DNA from: AP-15 sp963814865
Lineage (GTDB): Bacteria > Pseudomonadota > Alphaproteobacteria > ATCC43930 > CGMCC-115725
NCBI GenBank assembly: GCA_963814865.1
Contig: CAWFEN010000010.1
Location: 372,001-436,000 of the forward strand
DNA length: 64,000 bases
Direction: 5' to 3'
A model generated the notes under the pieces. It was not told the DNA's origin, searched no databases, and saw only the letters and a program-made list of their open reading frames with translations. Below are positions 7,974-16,587 of this stretch, piece by piece (within the stretch, counting starts at the first letter, position 1; each line of letters begins with the position of its first letter). The translations under genes were made by a program, and so were the position numbers.

Positions 7974-9314
7974 CTATCCGTTGTAGATCTTCAGCAATTC
8001 GCCATGCGCCCATTTGACCGAATCTTCGGGCGCCATGCCCTGGACGGCCTTGGTGTACATGTCGACGATGATGAATTTCGAGATCGTCTCGGCGGCCGCA
8101 CGGCCGGCGGGTCCCGCATAGCCGGCAAACCGGCCGCTTTCCGCGGCGGTGCGGAACGGCGCCATCACCGGGTCGATCTTCCACACCGGATCTTGCTCCC
8201 ACATCTTGGTGCTGCCGACCGAAAAGCCCTGCTGCGAGGTGAACCACTGCTCGTAGATGTCCTGGGACTGGAACCAGCGCAGGAAGTCCTTGGCCGCCTT
8301 CTGGTTGGGCGTATAGGCCGGGACGATGTTCGAGAACGGCACATGGTAGCTGAATTGCCCGGCCGGGCCCTTGGGCAACGGCGCGTGGAAGCAGTCATCC
8401 TTCATCGGCTTGCCGGTCTCGGTCACGTAGGTGTCGGGTTTGCTGCGGGCCAGCAAATAGATCGACGCGCCGTTGTTGGTCGAGCTGATCGTGTTGGACA
8501 GAAACGCACGATTGTTGCCGGCGTCGTCCCACGACAGCGCGCCCGAATCGTAGCATTCCTTCCACATCGTAACCGCAAATTTGACCGATTCGATGGTTTC
8601 TTTGCTGTCGAGCGCCACGGTTTTGCCGTCGGCCTCGACCTCCTTGCCGCCCCATGACCACAGATAGGGATACCAGAACGCCGGACCGTCGCCAAAGGCG
8701 TGCGCGAGGGTCTGGCCGTAGGGCTGCTGCCTCGGTTTGAGCAATTTGCCGACGGCGCGGTACTCGTCCCAATTCTGCGGGAACTTGTCGGGGCCGTGGC
8801 CGATTTCGTTGAACCACGAGGTGCGGTTGACCAGCATGGCGCCAATGATCGTAAAGGGCACAGCTATCCATTTCTTGCTCGCGGCGTCATAGGCGACGTC
8901 GCGCGAAGTTTCATAATAGCCGTCTTGCGCCTTGCCGATTTCCTCGGCGACATCGCTGACGTCGACGGTGCTGTTGGCATAGAGCTGCGACCAGTTGTTG
9001 ACCGCCATCAGGATGTCGGGGCCGGTTTTCGACTGGATCGCCGAGCTGATGCGCGCCTGCACGCCGTCGCCGTTGATGGTCTCGACCTCGATCTTGATGC
9101 CGAGCGCTTTCTGGCATTCGTCGGCGATCTTGCCGCGCAGCAGCTGGTCGGAGACCGGCACGAAATCGACGAATTTGAGCCAGTGCAGGGTCGTGCCCTG
9201 CGCATAGGCCGGCGCCCGCCCCGAGGCCAGGATGCCGGCTAGGCCGCCGCTCGCGGCGGTCAGCGCGCTGGCGCCGGAGAGCTGCAGCAAACGGCGACGC
9301 GTGGTGTGTGGCAT
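7974..9314 (-). CDS. ABC transporter sugar-type substrate-binding protein (paralogue 1, Tat signal)
   Basis: A 446-residue extracellular solute-binding protein of the sugar (family 1, MalE/UgpB-like) cluster. The N-terminus carries a twin-arginine signal, TRRRLLQLSGASALTAASGG, with a cleavage region around APAYAQG. The mature part is closely similar along its whole length to the protein at 13927-15252 (shared WSWGGKEVEADGKTVALDSK, EQWFTSQQG, NNGASIYL). ATG 9314 is chosen because AGAGGAG lies eight bases upstream; ATG 9335 lacks a ribosome site. It is the last gene of a minus-strand run that begins with the homologous SBP and carries the matching permeases and ATPase. The ligand is unknown; sugars, polyols or glycerol-phosphate-like compounds are typical. 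Confidence 0.88.
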   Translation of the reverse strand: MPHTTRRRLLQLSGASALTAASGGLAGILASGRAPAYAQGTTLHWLKFVDFVPVSDQLLRGKIADECQKALGIKIEVETINGDGVQARISSAIQSKTGPDILMAVNNWSQLYANSTVDVSDVAEEIGKAQDGYYETSRDVAYDAASKKWIAVPFTIIGAMLVNRTSWFNEIGHGPDKFPQNWDEYRAVGKLLKPRQQPYGQTLAHAFGDGPAFWYPYLWSWGGKEVEADGKTVALDSKETIESVKFAVTMWKECYDSGALSWDDAGNNRAFLSNTISSTNNGASIYLLARSKPDTYVTETGKPMKDDCFHAPLPKGPAGQFSYHVPFSNIVPAYTPNQKAAKDFLRWFQSQDIYEQWFTSQQGFSVGSTKMWEQDPVWKIDPVMAPFRTAAESGRFAGYAGPAGRAAAETISKFIIVDMYTKAVQGMAPEDSVKWAHGELLKIYNG

Positions 9315-9335
9315 TACTGTTGCTCCTCTTGGCAT

Positions 9336-9788
9336 TTACCGGGATGTCTTTTGAAAGACTATAAGATAGCTGCAGTTGTAGCCGATGCGGCGAGCACGGA
9401 TGCTGCCGTTGCGGTCGATTTTGCCATCGAGCGTTTCCTCTATGCCGGGGGAACCACGACCGCTGACTCCCGAGGGCGTTGGGAGGATTCGCATCTCCAG
9501 ATCGCCTTCCTGCCCGACCCATCCTTCGAATTGCAGCCCTCGGGGGCTGGTATATCTCGCTTGGCCGTTCGCTATTCTGAGAGGCCGCGTCTTCAGGGGC
9601 GGGTCCGAGCAACGGCGGATCCGGCCTGAGCCTGTTGTCATGAACGTCTCATTCAGTTTCACCTGAGAGACGAAATTGTAGGTGCCGTCATATTTGGTGA
9701 CTGGCGTCGGCGCCGGCTGGGTTTGCGCGATTGTCGAAAAGGCGAAGCCGGTGAATATTGCAATGCACAAACCCAGAGCCCTTGGCAC
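9336..9788 (-). CDS. Small secreted protein, tandem paralogue 1 of 3
   Basis: I do not recognise a named family. The 150-residue product begins with a Sec-type signal peptide (LGLCIAIFTGFAFSTIAQ) and is then a small, probably beta-rich domain. It shares with its two neighbours an N-terminal block (YDGTYNFVSQVKL, with a following TFMT), a first conserved cysteine (RRCSD), RPLRIANGQARY, a G-E/D-L-E/V-MR strand and a C-terminal block ending in GSIRARRIGYNCSY and QK. The two shared cysteines could form a disulfide in the periplasm. The start is GTG 9788 with GGA upstream. It is 21 bp before the SBP start and follows the same strand, so it is likely in the transporter operon. It is the most diverged of the three copies. 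Confidence 0.7.
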   Translation of the reverse strand: MPRALGLCIAIFTGFAFSTIAQTQPAPTPVTKYDGTYNFVSQVKLNETFMTTGSGRIRRCSDPPLKTRPLRIANGQARYTSPRGLQFEGWVGQEGDLEMRILPTPSGVSGRGSPGIEETLDGKIDRNGSIRARRIGYNCSYLIVFQKTSR

Positions 9789-9908
9789 GTGCTCGATTCC
9801 TATTTTCGGGCATTGCGCGCTTGTCGCTGCCGGGTCAGCGCAGCGCCCGCTATTACGTGCATGCCGGTTGCGCTTCGCTATGCAGCATTGTCCCTTCTGA
9901 TCGAAAAC

Positions 9909-10346
9909 CTATCGGGCGTCCTTTTGCCAGGTCAGATCGTAGCTGCAATTATAGCCAATTCGTCGCGCATGGACCGTGCCGCTACTGTCGATGTTACCCC
10001 TGGTGATCACCTCAACGCCGGGCGAACTGCTACGGCGCCCGGGTGCGGGAGACGTCAGTCGCATCTCCAGCTCGCCTTGGGGGCCTACAGTGCCTTCCTG
10101 CTGGTTGTAACGGGCGCGACCATTCACGACGGTGAGCGGCCCGCGCGGTTTCAAATCGCCACACTGCTTAATGTGCATCGTTCCCCTCGTCATATAAGTA
10201 TCCTTCACTTTTGCCGAGGAGACAAACGCGTATGTGCCATCGAATTTGGTGCCGGCTGTGGAAGACGATGGGGTTTGCGCATCCGCGGCAGTGGCAAGCA
10301 ACCCGAAAAATCCGATGATGTACCACCACCCAGCGTCCTTTCGCAT
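9909..10346 (-). CDS. Small secreted protein, tandem paralogue 2 of 3
   Basis: A 145-residue secreted protein of the same unnamed family as its neighbours. The signal peptide GWWYIIGFFGLLATAADAQ is nearly the same as that of paralogue 3 (GWLSVIGFFGLLAAAQAQ), showing recent duplication. Shared blocks are FDGTYAFVSSAKV, TYMTRG, QCGD with the first conserved Cys, PLTVVNGRARY, GPQGELEMRL and the C-terminal GTVHARRIGYNCSYDLTWQKDAR. ATG 10346 is preferred over an upstream in-frame TTG because GAGGGG stands ten bases upstream. It lies between paralogues 1 and 3 on the minus strand. Function is unknown; a ligand-binding or envelope accessory role next to an ABC importer is only a guess. Confidence 0.7.
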   Translation of the reverse strand: MRKDAGWWYIIGFFGLLATAADAQTPSSSTAGTKFDGTYAFVSSAKVKDTYMTRGTMHIKQCGDLKPRGPLTVVNGRARYNQQEGTVGPQGELEMRLTSPAPGRRSSSPGVEVITRGNIDSSGTVHARRIGYNCSYDLTWQKDAR

Positions 10347-10494
10347 GTGCTTGCGTCCCCTCAAGCCGGCTTGACCCTCGTCACCCTGCGAAGGCGCCAG
10401 CGCCTCTCCCTCTCACCCCGGCCGGCCGGGGGGGGGAGGATAAAGGGGAGCGCCGTTGCCGGCAGTGCGAACCTGTTTCGGCCGTCCCCCTTTC

Positions 10495-10932
10495 TTACCG
10501 GGAGTCTTTTTGCCAGACGAAATCATAGCTGCACGAATAGCTGATCTGGCGGGCGCGTACCGTACCATTGCCGTCGATCGTGCCGCGGAGGTCGATGTCG
10601 ATCGGCTGGGAACCGCCATTGTTGGGCGGCGCGGAGATTCTCATCACCAGTTCGCCGCGTGGGCCGACGGTTCCTCCGACCGCATAGCCGCTGTCGCTGA
10701 TATAGCGTGCACGACCATACGAGATGGTAAGCGGTCCGGCTCGCCGGTCCGGACATTGGGCCGTCTGTCCCTTCCTCGTCGTGTAGGTTACGCTCACCCG
10801 TGCCGAAGAGACGAGCCGATAGGCACCGTCAAACGGCGATGCGGCGGTCGAAGGCGGTGGCGCCTGCGCCTGCGCGGCGGCGAGCAACCCGAAAAATCCG
10901 ATGACCGAGAGCCATCCCCTGTTCCATTGCAT
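10495..10932 (-). CDS. Small secreted protein, tandem paralogue 3 of 3
   Basis: A 145-residue secreted protein with signal peptide (NRGWLSVIGFFGLLAAAQAQ) and the family blocks FDGAYRLVSSARV, QCPDRRAGPLTISYGRARY, GPRGELVMRIS and the C-terminal GTVRARQISYSCSYDFVWQKDSR. Both conserved cysteines are kept. ATG 10932 has GGGAGG seven bases before it; the frame is open further upstream but without a ribosome site. It begins 54 bp after the end of the ABC ATPase gene on the same strand, so it is the first of the three paralogues to be transcribed from the operon. About 150 bp of G/C-rich non-coding DNA separates it from paralogue 2. Confidence 0.7.
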   Translation of the reverse strand: MQWNRGWLSVIGFFGLLAAAQAQAPPPSTAASPFDGAYRLVSSARVSVTYTTRKGQTAQCPDRRAGPLTISYGRARYISDSGYAVGGTVGPRGELVMRISAPPNNGGSQPIDIDLRGTIDGNGTVRARQISYSCSYDFVWQKDSR

Positions 10933-10986
10933 GATCGGTCCTCCCTGTTTCTGAATTCTCCTCGAAGTCTCCCCGGACACGCCTCC

Positions 10987-12078
10987 TCAGATCACTGCTT
11001 CGGAAGCGGCGTCGAAGAAGTGCAGGCGCTCCGGGTTCAGCGCCAGGCGCAGGCGGTCGCGCACGTTGACGCGGATGCTCGGCTCGACCGACGCCACCAT
11101 CGTGTGGTTCCCGACCGCCACGTCGAGAAGGATCTCGGAGCCCAGCTTCTCGATGACCTCGACCGCGGCGTCGAAACCGAGTTCGGCGGGGTCGGCGTCG
11201 GAGGCGACGTGCAGATCCTCGGGCCGGATGCCCATCGTCACCTGCTCCCCGGCGTAGCGGCCGAGGCGGCCGGCGATCTGGCCCGGCACCCTGATGCGGA
11301 TGCCGTCATCCTCGGCCCACAACGCGCCGCCGCTCGCGCCGAGCTTGACGGTCGCGAAATTCATCGCCGGCGAGCCGAGGAACCCGGCGACAAAACGGTT
11401 GGCCGGCTCGTTGTAGAGTTCGAGCGGCTCGCCCACTTGCTGCACCACCCCGTCCTTCATGACGACGACGCGATCGCCCAGGGTCATCGCCTCGACCTGG
11501 TCGTGGGTCACATAGATCGCGGTGGTGCCGAGCCGGTCGTGCAGCTTTTTGAGCTCGACCCGCATCTGCACGCGCAATTTGGCGTCGAGGTTCGACAGCG
11601 GCTCGTCGAACAGAAACACCTGCGGGTGGCGCACGATGGCGCGGCCGAGCGCCACGCGCTGCCGCTGGCCGCCCGAGAGCTGCCGCGGCTTGCGCCGCAG
11701 AAGTTCATGGATGCCGAGGATCTCGGCCGCGTCCTGCACGCGCCGCGCAATATCGGCACGGTCGAGTTTCCGCATCTTGAGGCCAAAGGCCATGTTGTCG
11801 TAGACGCTCATATGCGGGTAGAGCGCGTAATTCTGGAACACCATGGCGATGTCGCGATCCATCGGCGCCAGGTCGTTGATGATCTTGTCGTCGATCAGGA
11901 TGCGGCCGGAGGTGATCGATTCGAGCCCGGCCACCATCCGCAACGTCGTGGTCTTGCCGCAGCCGGACGGGCCGACGAGGACCATGAACTCCTTGTCGCG
12001 GATCGCGAGGTTCACGTCCTTGACCGCCTGGACTTCGTCGAAACTCTTGTTCAGGTGCTGGATTGCGACTTCGGCCAT
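10987..12078 (-). CDS. ABC sugar transporter ATP-binding protein (UgpC/MalK type)
   Basis: The 363-residue ATPase of the importer. Walker A GPSGCGKTT, Q-loop FQNYALYPHMSVYDNM, signature LSGGQRQRVALGRA, Walker B VFLFDEPLSNLDAKLR and switch His (THDQVEAM) are all intact. The C-terminal ~120 residues form the OB-like regulatory domain of the MalK/UgpC group (MGIRPEDLHV). ATG 12078 has GAGA upstream and lies 20 bp after the end of the second permease gene. It powers uptake of the solute bound by one or both SBPs of the cluster. ATPases of this group are often shared between several sugar importers. Confidence 0.94.
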   Translation of the reverse strand: MAEVAIQHLNKSFDEVQAVKDVNLAIRDKEFMVLVGPSGCGKTTTLRMVAGLESITSGRILIDDKIINDLAPMDRDIAMVFQNYALYPHMSVYDNMAFGLKMRKLDRADIARRVQDAAEILGIHELLRRKPRQLSGGQRQRVALGRAIVRHPQVFLFDEPLSNLDAKLRVQMRVELKKLHDRLGTTAIYVTHDQVEAMTLGDRVVVMKDGVVQQVGEPLELYNEPANRFVAGFLGSPAMNFATVKLGASGGALWAEDDGIRIRVPGQIAGRLGRYAGEQVTMGIRPEDLHVASDADPAELGFDAAVEVIEKLGSEILLDVAVGNHTMVASVEPSIRVNVRDRLRLALNPERLHFFDAASEAVI

Positions 12079-12098
12079 CGATCTCTCATGTGCAGGGG

Positions 12099-12950
12099 CT
12101 ATCCCTTGACCGAGCCGGTCACGCTGGCGACGTAATGCTCGACAAAGAACGAGTAGACGAACGCGACCGGGATCGAACCGAGCAGCGCGCCCGCCATCAG
12201 CTCGCCCCAATAAAACACGTCGCCGCGGATCAGCTCGGAGGTCACGCCGACCGGCACCGTCTTCTCTCCCGGCGAGGACAGGAAGACGAGCGCATAGAGA
12301 AACTCGTTCCACGACAGGGTGAAGGCGAAGATCCCGGCCGACAGGATGCCCGGCACGGCAAGCGGGAAAATGATGTAGATCATCGCCTTCCAGCGGGTCG
12401 CGCCGTCGATCCGGGCGCACTCCTCGAGTTCCTTCGGGATGGACTTGAAATAGCCCATCATCAGCCAGGTGCAGAACGGGATCAGAAAGGTCGGATAGGT
12501 CAGGATCAGCGCCCAGGGCAAGTCGCCGAGATGGAAGTTGCGGATGATGTCGGCGAGCGGAATGAACAGCAATGTCTGCGGCACCAGATAGGTGATGAAG
12601 ATCGCGGTCCCGAGGGTTCCCGCGAACGGGAACTTGAGCCGCGACAGCGCATATCCGGCCAACAGCCCGCAGAACAGCGAGATCGCCGTCGCCGACAGCG
12701 CGATGATCATCGTGTTCAGCATCCAGGTGGTGAACAGGGTCTGCGTCAGCAGATCCCTGACGTGCTCCAAGGTCGGATGCCAGGTCCAGAACGGGTCGTA
12801 ATTGGCCGAGTTCCACGGGCGATAGAGCTCGCGGTCCGGCCGGATCGTGGTGATCACCATCCAGTAGAACGGGAACAGCAGCCCGACGACGAACGCGGTC
12901 AGCGGAACGTAGAAGAAGACCCAGCGTCGCCAGAGAGCGCCCTCGATCAT
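12099..12950 (-). CDS. ABC sugar transporter permease (MalG type)
   Basis: A 283-residue inner-membrane permease with about six helices, the second subunit of the importer. The cytoplasmic EAA coupling loop is read as EECARIDGATRWKAMIYIIFPLAVPG, of which the core is E-x-A-x-x-D-G-A. The N-terminal helix FFYVPLTAFVVGLLFPFYWM and the segment WNEFLYALVFLSS are typical of MalG/UgpE proteins. It starts three bases after the stop of the first permease gene, so translation is probably coupled. The ATPase gene follows after 20 bp. Confidence 0.93.
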   Translation of the reverse strand: MIEGALWRRWVFFYVPLTAFVVGLLFPFYWMVITTIRPDRELYRPWNSANYDPFWTWHPTLEHVRDLLTQTLFTTWMLNTMIIALSATAISLFCGLLAGYALSRLKFPFAGTLGTAIFITYLVPQTLLFIPLADIIRNFHLGDLPWALILTYPTFLIPFCTWLMMGYFKSIPKELEECARIDGATRWKAMIYIIFPLAVPGILSAGIFAFTLSWNEFLYALVFLSSPGEKTVPVGVTSELIRGDVFYWGELMAGALLGSIPVAFVYSFFVEHYVASVTGSVKG

Positions 12951-12953
12951 GGC

Positions 12954-13895
12954 TCAGTGGGTCTCCACCCGGCGGATGTAGACGAGCTGGACGATGACAA
13001 CCAGCAGCAATACCGGAAAGACAGCGAGCGAAATCGTCGCCCCCTGGCTCAATAAGCCGGTGCCGATGCCGATCTGATAGGCGTAAGTGGCGAAGAGCTG
13101 GGTAGCGTTGGCCGGCCCGCCGCCGGTCAGGACATAGACGAGCTGGAAGTCGGCGAAGGTCTGGATCACCGAGAACAGGGTCACCACCAGGGTCACCGGC
13201 AATAGCAGCGGCCAGGTCACGTGGCGAAAGCGCTGCCACGCCCGCGCGCCGTCGATCGCCGCGGCCTCGTGCAATTCGGGGCTGATTGTCTGCAATCCGG
13301 CGAGCAGGGTGATCGCGTAGAACGGCAACCCACGCCAGATGTTGACGACGATCACCGAGATCAGCGCCAAATTCGGGTCGCCGAGCCAGTTGATCCGGCT
13401 GTCGATCACGTCGAGCTGAAACAATATCCAGTTGATCACGCTGAAGGTCGGGTCGAACATCCACTTCCAGGCCAAGGTCGACAGCACGGTCGGGATGATG
13501 AAGGGTAAGAGGATGAAGGCGCGGGTCAGCGTCTTGCCGCGGAAATTCCGGTTCAGCAGCACCGCCAGCCACAGGCCGAGCGCGAGCTTGAAGACGGTAG
13601 CGAAGAACGTGTAGACGCAGGTGTTCCATACCGCGACGCGGAAGATGCTGTCGTTCCAGACGTCTTTGAAATTCTGCAACCCGACGAAATGGCCTGGGAT
13701 GCCGACCTTGGCGTCGGTCACCGACAGCATCACTCCCTTGACGAACGGGTAGGCGATAAACACGCCGAGCAGCGCTACCGTCGGCAGCAGCAGCAGCATC
13801 GCCAGCCAGCGCTGGTCTTCGAGCAGCCTGGTGACCGGTCCGCGACGCGGCGAGCCGACGTAAGTTCGCGGGGCAGCGACGGTGGTGAAGGTCAT
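12954..13895 (-). CDS. ABC sugar transporter permease (MalF/UgpA type)
   Basis: A 313-residue inner-membrane permease, the first membrane subunit of the importer. It has about six helices, beginning WLAMLLLLPTVALLGVFIAY, and the EAA loop ELHEAAAIDGARAWQRFRHV. The segment FQLVYVLTGGGPANATQLFATYAY is characteristic of MalF/UgpA proteins. ATG 13895 is supported by GGAGA upstream; the frame is open to 14069 but that part overlaps the SBP gene. It begins 31 bp after the end of the SBP gene at 13927 and runs into the MalG-type permease. Confidence 0.93.
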   Translation of the reverse strand: MTFTTVAAPRTYVGSPRRGPVTRLLEDQRWLAMLLLLPTVALLGVFIAYPFVKGVMLSVTDAKVGIPGHFVGLQNFKDVWNDSIFRVAVWNTCVYTFFATVFKLALGLWLAVLLNRNFRGKTLTRAFILLPFIIPTVLSTLAWKWMFDPTFSVINWILFQLDVIDSRINWLGDPNLALISVIVVNIWRGLPFYAITLLAGLQTISPELHEAAAIDGARAWQRFRHVTWPLLLPVTLVVTLFSVIQTFADFQLVYVLTGGGPANATQLFATYAYQIGIGTGLLSQGATISLAVFPVLLLVVIVQLVYIRRVETH

Positions 13896-13926
13896 TGTCA
13901 GGTCTCCGGAGCGAGCGAGCCCGCGC

Positions 13927-15252
13927 TCAGGTGTAAACCGTCGCCAGCTCGCCGGCGGCCCATTTGACGGCATCCGCGGCCGGCATCCCCTGCACCGCCT
14001 TGGCGTACATGTCGACGATAATATATTTGGTCTGCACCACCGCCGAGGCGCGGTCGGGTGGCCCGGCATAGCCGGTCAGCCGCCCCTGGCGCGGAATGTC
14101 GCGGAACGGCAGCAGCACCGGATCCTTGCCCCAGACCGGGTCCTTCTCCCAATACCGGGTCGCGCCGTCGGTATATCCCTGCTGCGAGGTGAACCACTGC
14201 TCGAAGATCGGCTTCGAGTTGATCCACAGGATGAATTCCTTGGCGGCCTCCTGGTTCTTCGAATAGCCCATCAGCATGTTGGTGAAGGTGCCGGGCAGGT
14301 TGTACTGGCCGCCGGGACCCTTGGGCAGCGGGGCGTGCAGGATGTCCTGATAGAGCGGCGTGCCCTTTTCGGTCAGGTAGGTGTCGGGCTTCTTCTTGGC
14401 TTCGAGATAGATCGACGCACCGTTGTTGGTGGCGCAGATGCTGCCCGACAGAAACGCGCGGTTGTTGCTCGAATCATCCCAGGCGAGCCCGCCCGAGTCG
14501 CACGCATCGTTCCAGAACGGGACCGCCTGCTCGACCGAGCTCAGCGTCTCCTTGCTGTCGAGCGCAACTGTCTTGCCGTCGGCCTCGACCTCCTTGCCGC
14601 CCCACGACCACATCCAGGGATACCAGAAGCCGGGCGGATCGCCAAAGGAATGGCTCAGCGCCTGACCGATCGGACGGCCTTTGGCTTTCAGTATCTTGCC
14701 GGCGGCGTGCAGGGTCTCCCAGGTGTCCGGGAATTTATCGTGGCCGATCTCCGCAAACCACGATTTGCGGTAGGCGACCAGCCCGCCGCCGGTGCACCAC
14801 GGCACGCCGATCCATTTGTTGCCGACCGTCGCCACCGCCTTCGAGATCGGATAGTAGCCGCCCTGGTCCGCGCCGAGCTTCTCGGCTACGTCGCCGACAT
14901 CGGCGAGGCTGTTGATGTAAAGCTGCGGCCAGTTGTTGAGCGCGAGGATGATGTCCGGCCCCGACCCCGACTGAACCGCCGAGGTTACCCGCGCCTGGAT
15001 GTCGTTGGCGTTGATCATCTCGAGACGCAGGTTGATGCCGAGCGCCTTCTGGCATTCCGGCGCGATCTGGTTGCGCAGCAATGCGTCGGAGGCCGGCACG
15101 AAATCGGACCAGCGCAAATAGTGGAGTTCGGTCCCCTGCGCATAGGCGGGAGCTCGTCCGGAGGCGAGGATGCCGGCGAGACCGCCGGTGCCGGCCGCAA
15201 GCGCGCCGGCGCCGGACAGTTGCAAAAGCCTGCGCCGGTCGATGCGAGCCAT
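13927..15252 (-). CDS. ABC transporter sugar-type substrate-binding protein (paralogue 2, Tat signal)
   Basis: A 441-residue family-1 solute-binding protein and the first gene of the transporter operon. It starts with a twin-arginine signal (DRRRLLQLSGAGALAAGTGG) and cleavage region APAYAQG, the same layout as the paralogue at 7974-9314. Shared blocks along the whole chain (GWKEVEADGK-type WSWGGKEVEADGK, EQWFTSQQG, NNGASIYLEAK) show gene duplication. ATG 15252 has GGGAGGAG upstream. Having one SBP at each end of the operon suggests either two related ligands served by one membrane complex or partial redundancy. Confidence 0.9.
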   Translation of the reverse strand: MARIDRRRLLQLSGAGALAAGTGGLAGILASGRAPAYAQGTELHYLRWSDFVPASDALLRNQIAPECQKALGINLRLEMINANDIQARVTSAVQSGSGPDIILALNNWPQLYINSLADVGDVAEKLGADQGGYYPISKAVATVGNKWIGVPWCTGGGLVAYRKSWFAEIGHDKFPDTWETLHAAGKILKAKGRPIGQALSHSFGDPPGFWYPWMWSWGGKEVEADGKTVALDSKETLSSVEQAVPFWNDACDSGGLAWDDSSNNRAFLSGSICATNNGASIYLEAKKKPDTYLTEKGTPLYQDILHAPLPKGPGGQYNLPGTFTNMLMGYSKNQEAAKEFILWINSKPIFEQWFTSQQGYTDGATRYWEKDPVWGKDPVLLPFRDIPRQGRLTGYAGPPDRASAVVQTKYIIVDMYAKAVQGMPAADAVKWAAGELATVYT

Positions 15253-15446
15253 GATTCTCCTCCCGAAACGTGCCGACGAATTCTGGCGTGCGGGGATGAT
15301 CTTTAAATCCAACCGCACCACCGCACAAGCCGGATCGGGGCTGGTTGCGGCGGCTCTCGCCCGCCGGGCATTCCCGAAGCTGCCATAATATGGTTAAGTA
15401 GAATGCGGCGCTGAGGGGGCGGCGGCCGGCAGGGGAGGCGGCGACA

Positions 15447-16523
15447 ATGACGCACGATCACGGCGCCGGCTGCGGCAGCACCTCGCGACGACGCGCGCTG
15501 GCGGCGCTCGCCGCGGCGGGGGCGAGCCTGCTGCTGCCGCGGGGATTGGCGGCGCAGCCTGCGCCGCCGGCAAGCCGCCTGATCGACACGCACCATCACT
15601 ACTATCCGCCGGAGATCATCGGCGCCTGGCAGGATTATGCGGCCCGGCACCATCAGGGGCCGCTCGGACAGGCCGTCGCCCATTGGACGCCGTCGAGCTC
15701 GCTCGACGAGATGGACAAGAACGGCGTCGCATCATCGATCCTGTCGCTCGCCTCGATCCCCGGCGTGTGGTTTGGCCAGGATGCCCCGGCCATGCTCCGC
15801 ACGGCGCGGCTAAGCAACGAATTCGCCGCGAAGATGGCGCAGGACCATCCCGGCCGCTACGGCCGGTTCGCCTGTCTGCCGATGCCCGATGTCGACGGGT
15901 CCCTGAAAGAGATCGAATACGCCTTCGACACGCTGAAGGCGGACGGCATCAACATATCCACCAGCTTTGGCGACAGATGGCCGGGCGACCCGGCCTTCAG
16001 ACCGGTCTTCGAGGAGCTCGATCGCCGCAAGGCGATCGTCTTTCTGCATCCCTATGCGCCCGATTGCTGCGCCGGGCTCGATACCGGCGTGCCTGCCGGC
16101 ATCCTCGAATTTCCCTACGATACGGGCCGCGCCATCACCAGTCTGCTGTACAGCGGCACCCTGGCCCGGCTCAGAGGCATCCGCTGGCTGTTCTGCCACG
16201 GCGGCGGAGTGCTGCCGATGGTCGCCGGGCGGATCGAATTCTTCACCCGGTTCCGCAAGGATTTGAAAGAGATCGCGCCGGATGGCGTAGCCGCCGAGCT
16301 GCAGCGGCTCCATTACGACACCGCGAACGCCGCCTGGCCGGCTTCGCTCGCCGCGCTGCTCAAGATGGTCCCGCCGTCGCAAGTGCTGTTCGGCAGCGAT
16401 TTCCCCTATTTGCCGACAGGCTTGCAGGCGGACGAGCTGGATAAGGGCGGGCTTTCCGCCGACACGCTGGCGGCGATCCGGCGCGGCAACGCGATCCGCC
16501 TGATCCCGCGTCTCGGCGCGTGA
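15447..16523 (+). CDS. Amidohydrolase family 2 protein (ACMSD-like metal hydrolase/decarboxylase)
   Basis: A 358-residue member of the amidohydrolase_2 group, which holds aminocarboxymuconate-semialdehyde decarboxylase and related aromatic-acid decarboxylases. The metal-binding HxH is IDTHHHYYP near residue 48; a later His in FLHPYAPDC, FCHGGG and the aspartate of FGSDFPY complete the site. The N-terminus (TSRRRALAALAAAGASLLL, then LAAQP) looks like a twin-arginine signal, which is unusual for these enzymes and suggests a periplasmic location. GGGGAGG stands upstream of ATG 15447. It is divergent from the ABC transporter operon. The substrate is not known. Confidence 0.78.
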   Translation: MTHDHGAGCGSTSRRRALAALAAAGASLLLPRGLAAQPAPPASRLIDTHHHYYPPEIIGAWQDYAARHHQGPLGQAVAHWTPSSSLDEMDKNGVASSILSLASIPGVWFGQDAPAMLRTARLSNEFAAKMAQDHPGRYGRFACLPMPDVDGSLKEIEYAFDTLKADGINISTSFGDRWPGDPAFRPVFEELDRRKAIVFLHPYAPDCCAGLDTGVPAGILEFPYDTGRAITSLLYSGTLARLRGIRWLFCHGGGVLPMVAGRIEFFTRFRKDLKEIAPDGVAAELQRLHYDTANAAWPASLAALLKMVPPSQVLFGSDFPYLPTGLQADELDKGGLSADTLAAIRRGNAIRLIPRLGA

Positions 16524-16587
16524 TCGCCTTGCCCGCGGCGCCGAGGTGCGATAAGGGGTCGCGGTCACGCCGGCATGGGAGATGCCA

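Noticed and set aside
10987..13629. An 880-codon open frame on the minus strand covering the ATPase and the two permease genes
   Set aside because: Only its last 363 codons (from ATG 12078) are the ATPase. The rest is an out-of-frame reading of the permease genes, rich in Arg, His and Pro, as expected for GC-rich shadow frames.
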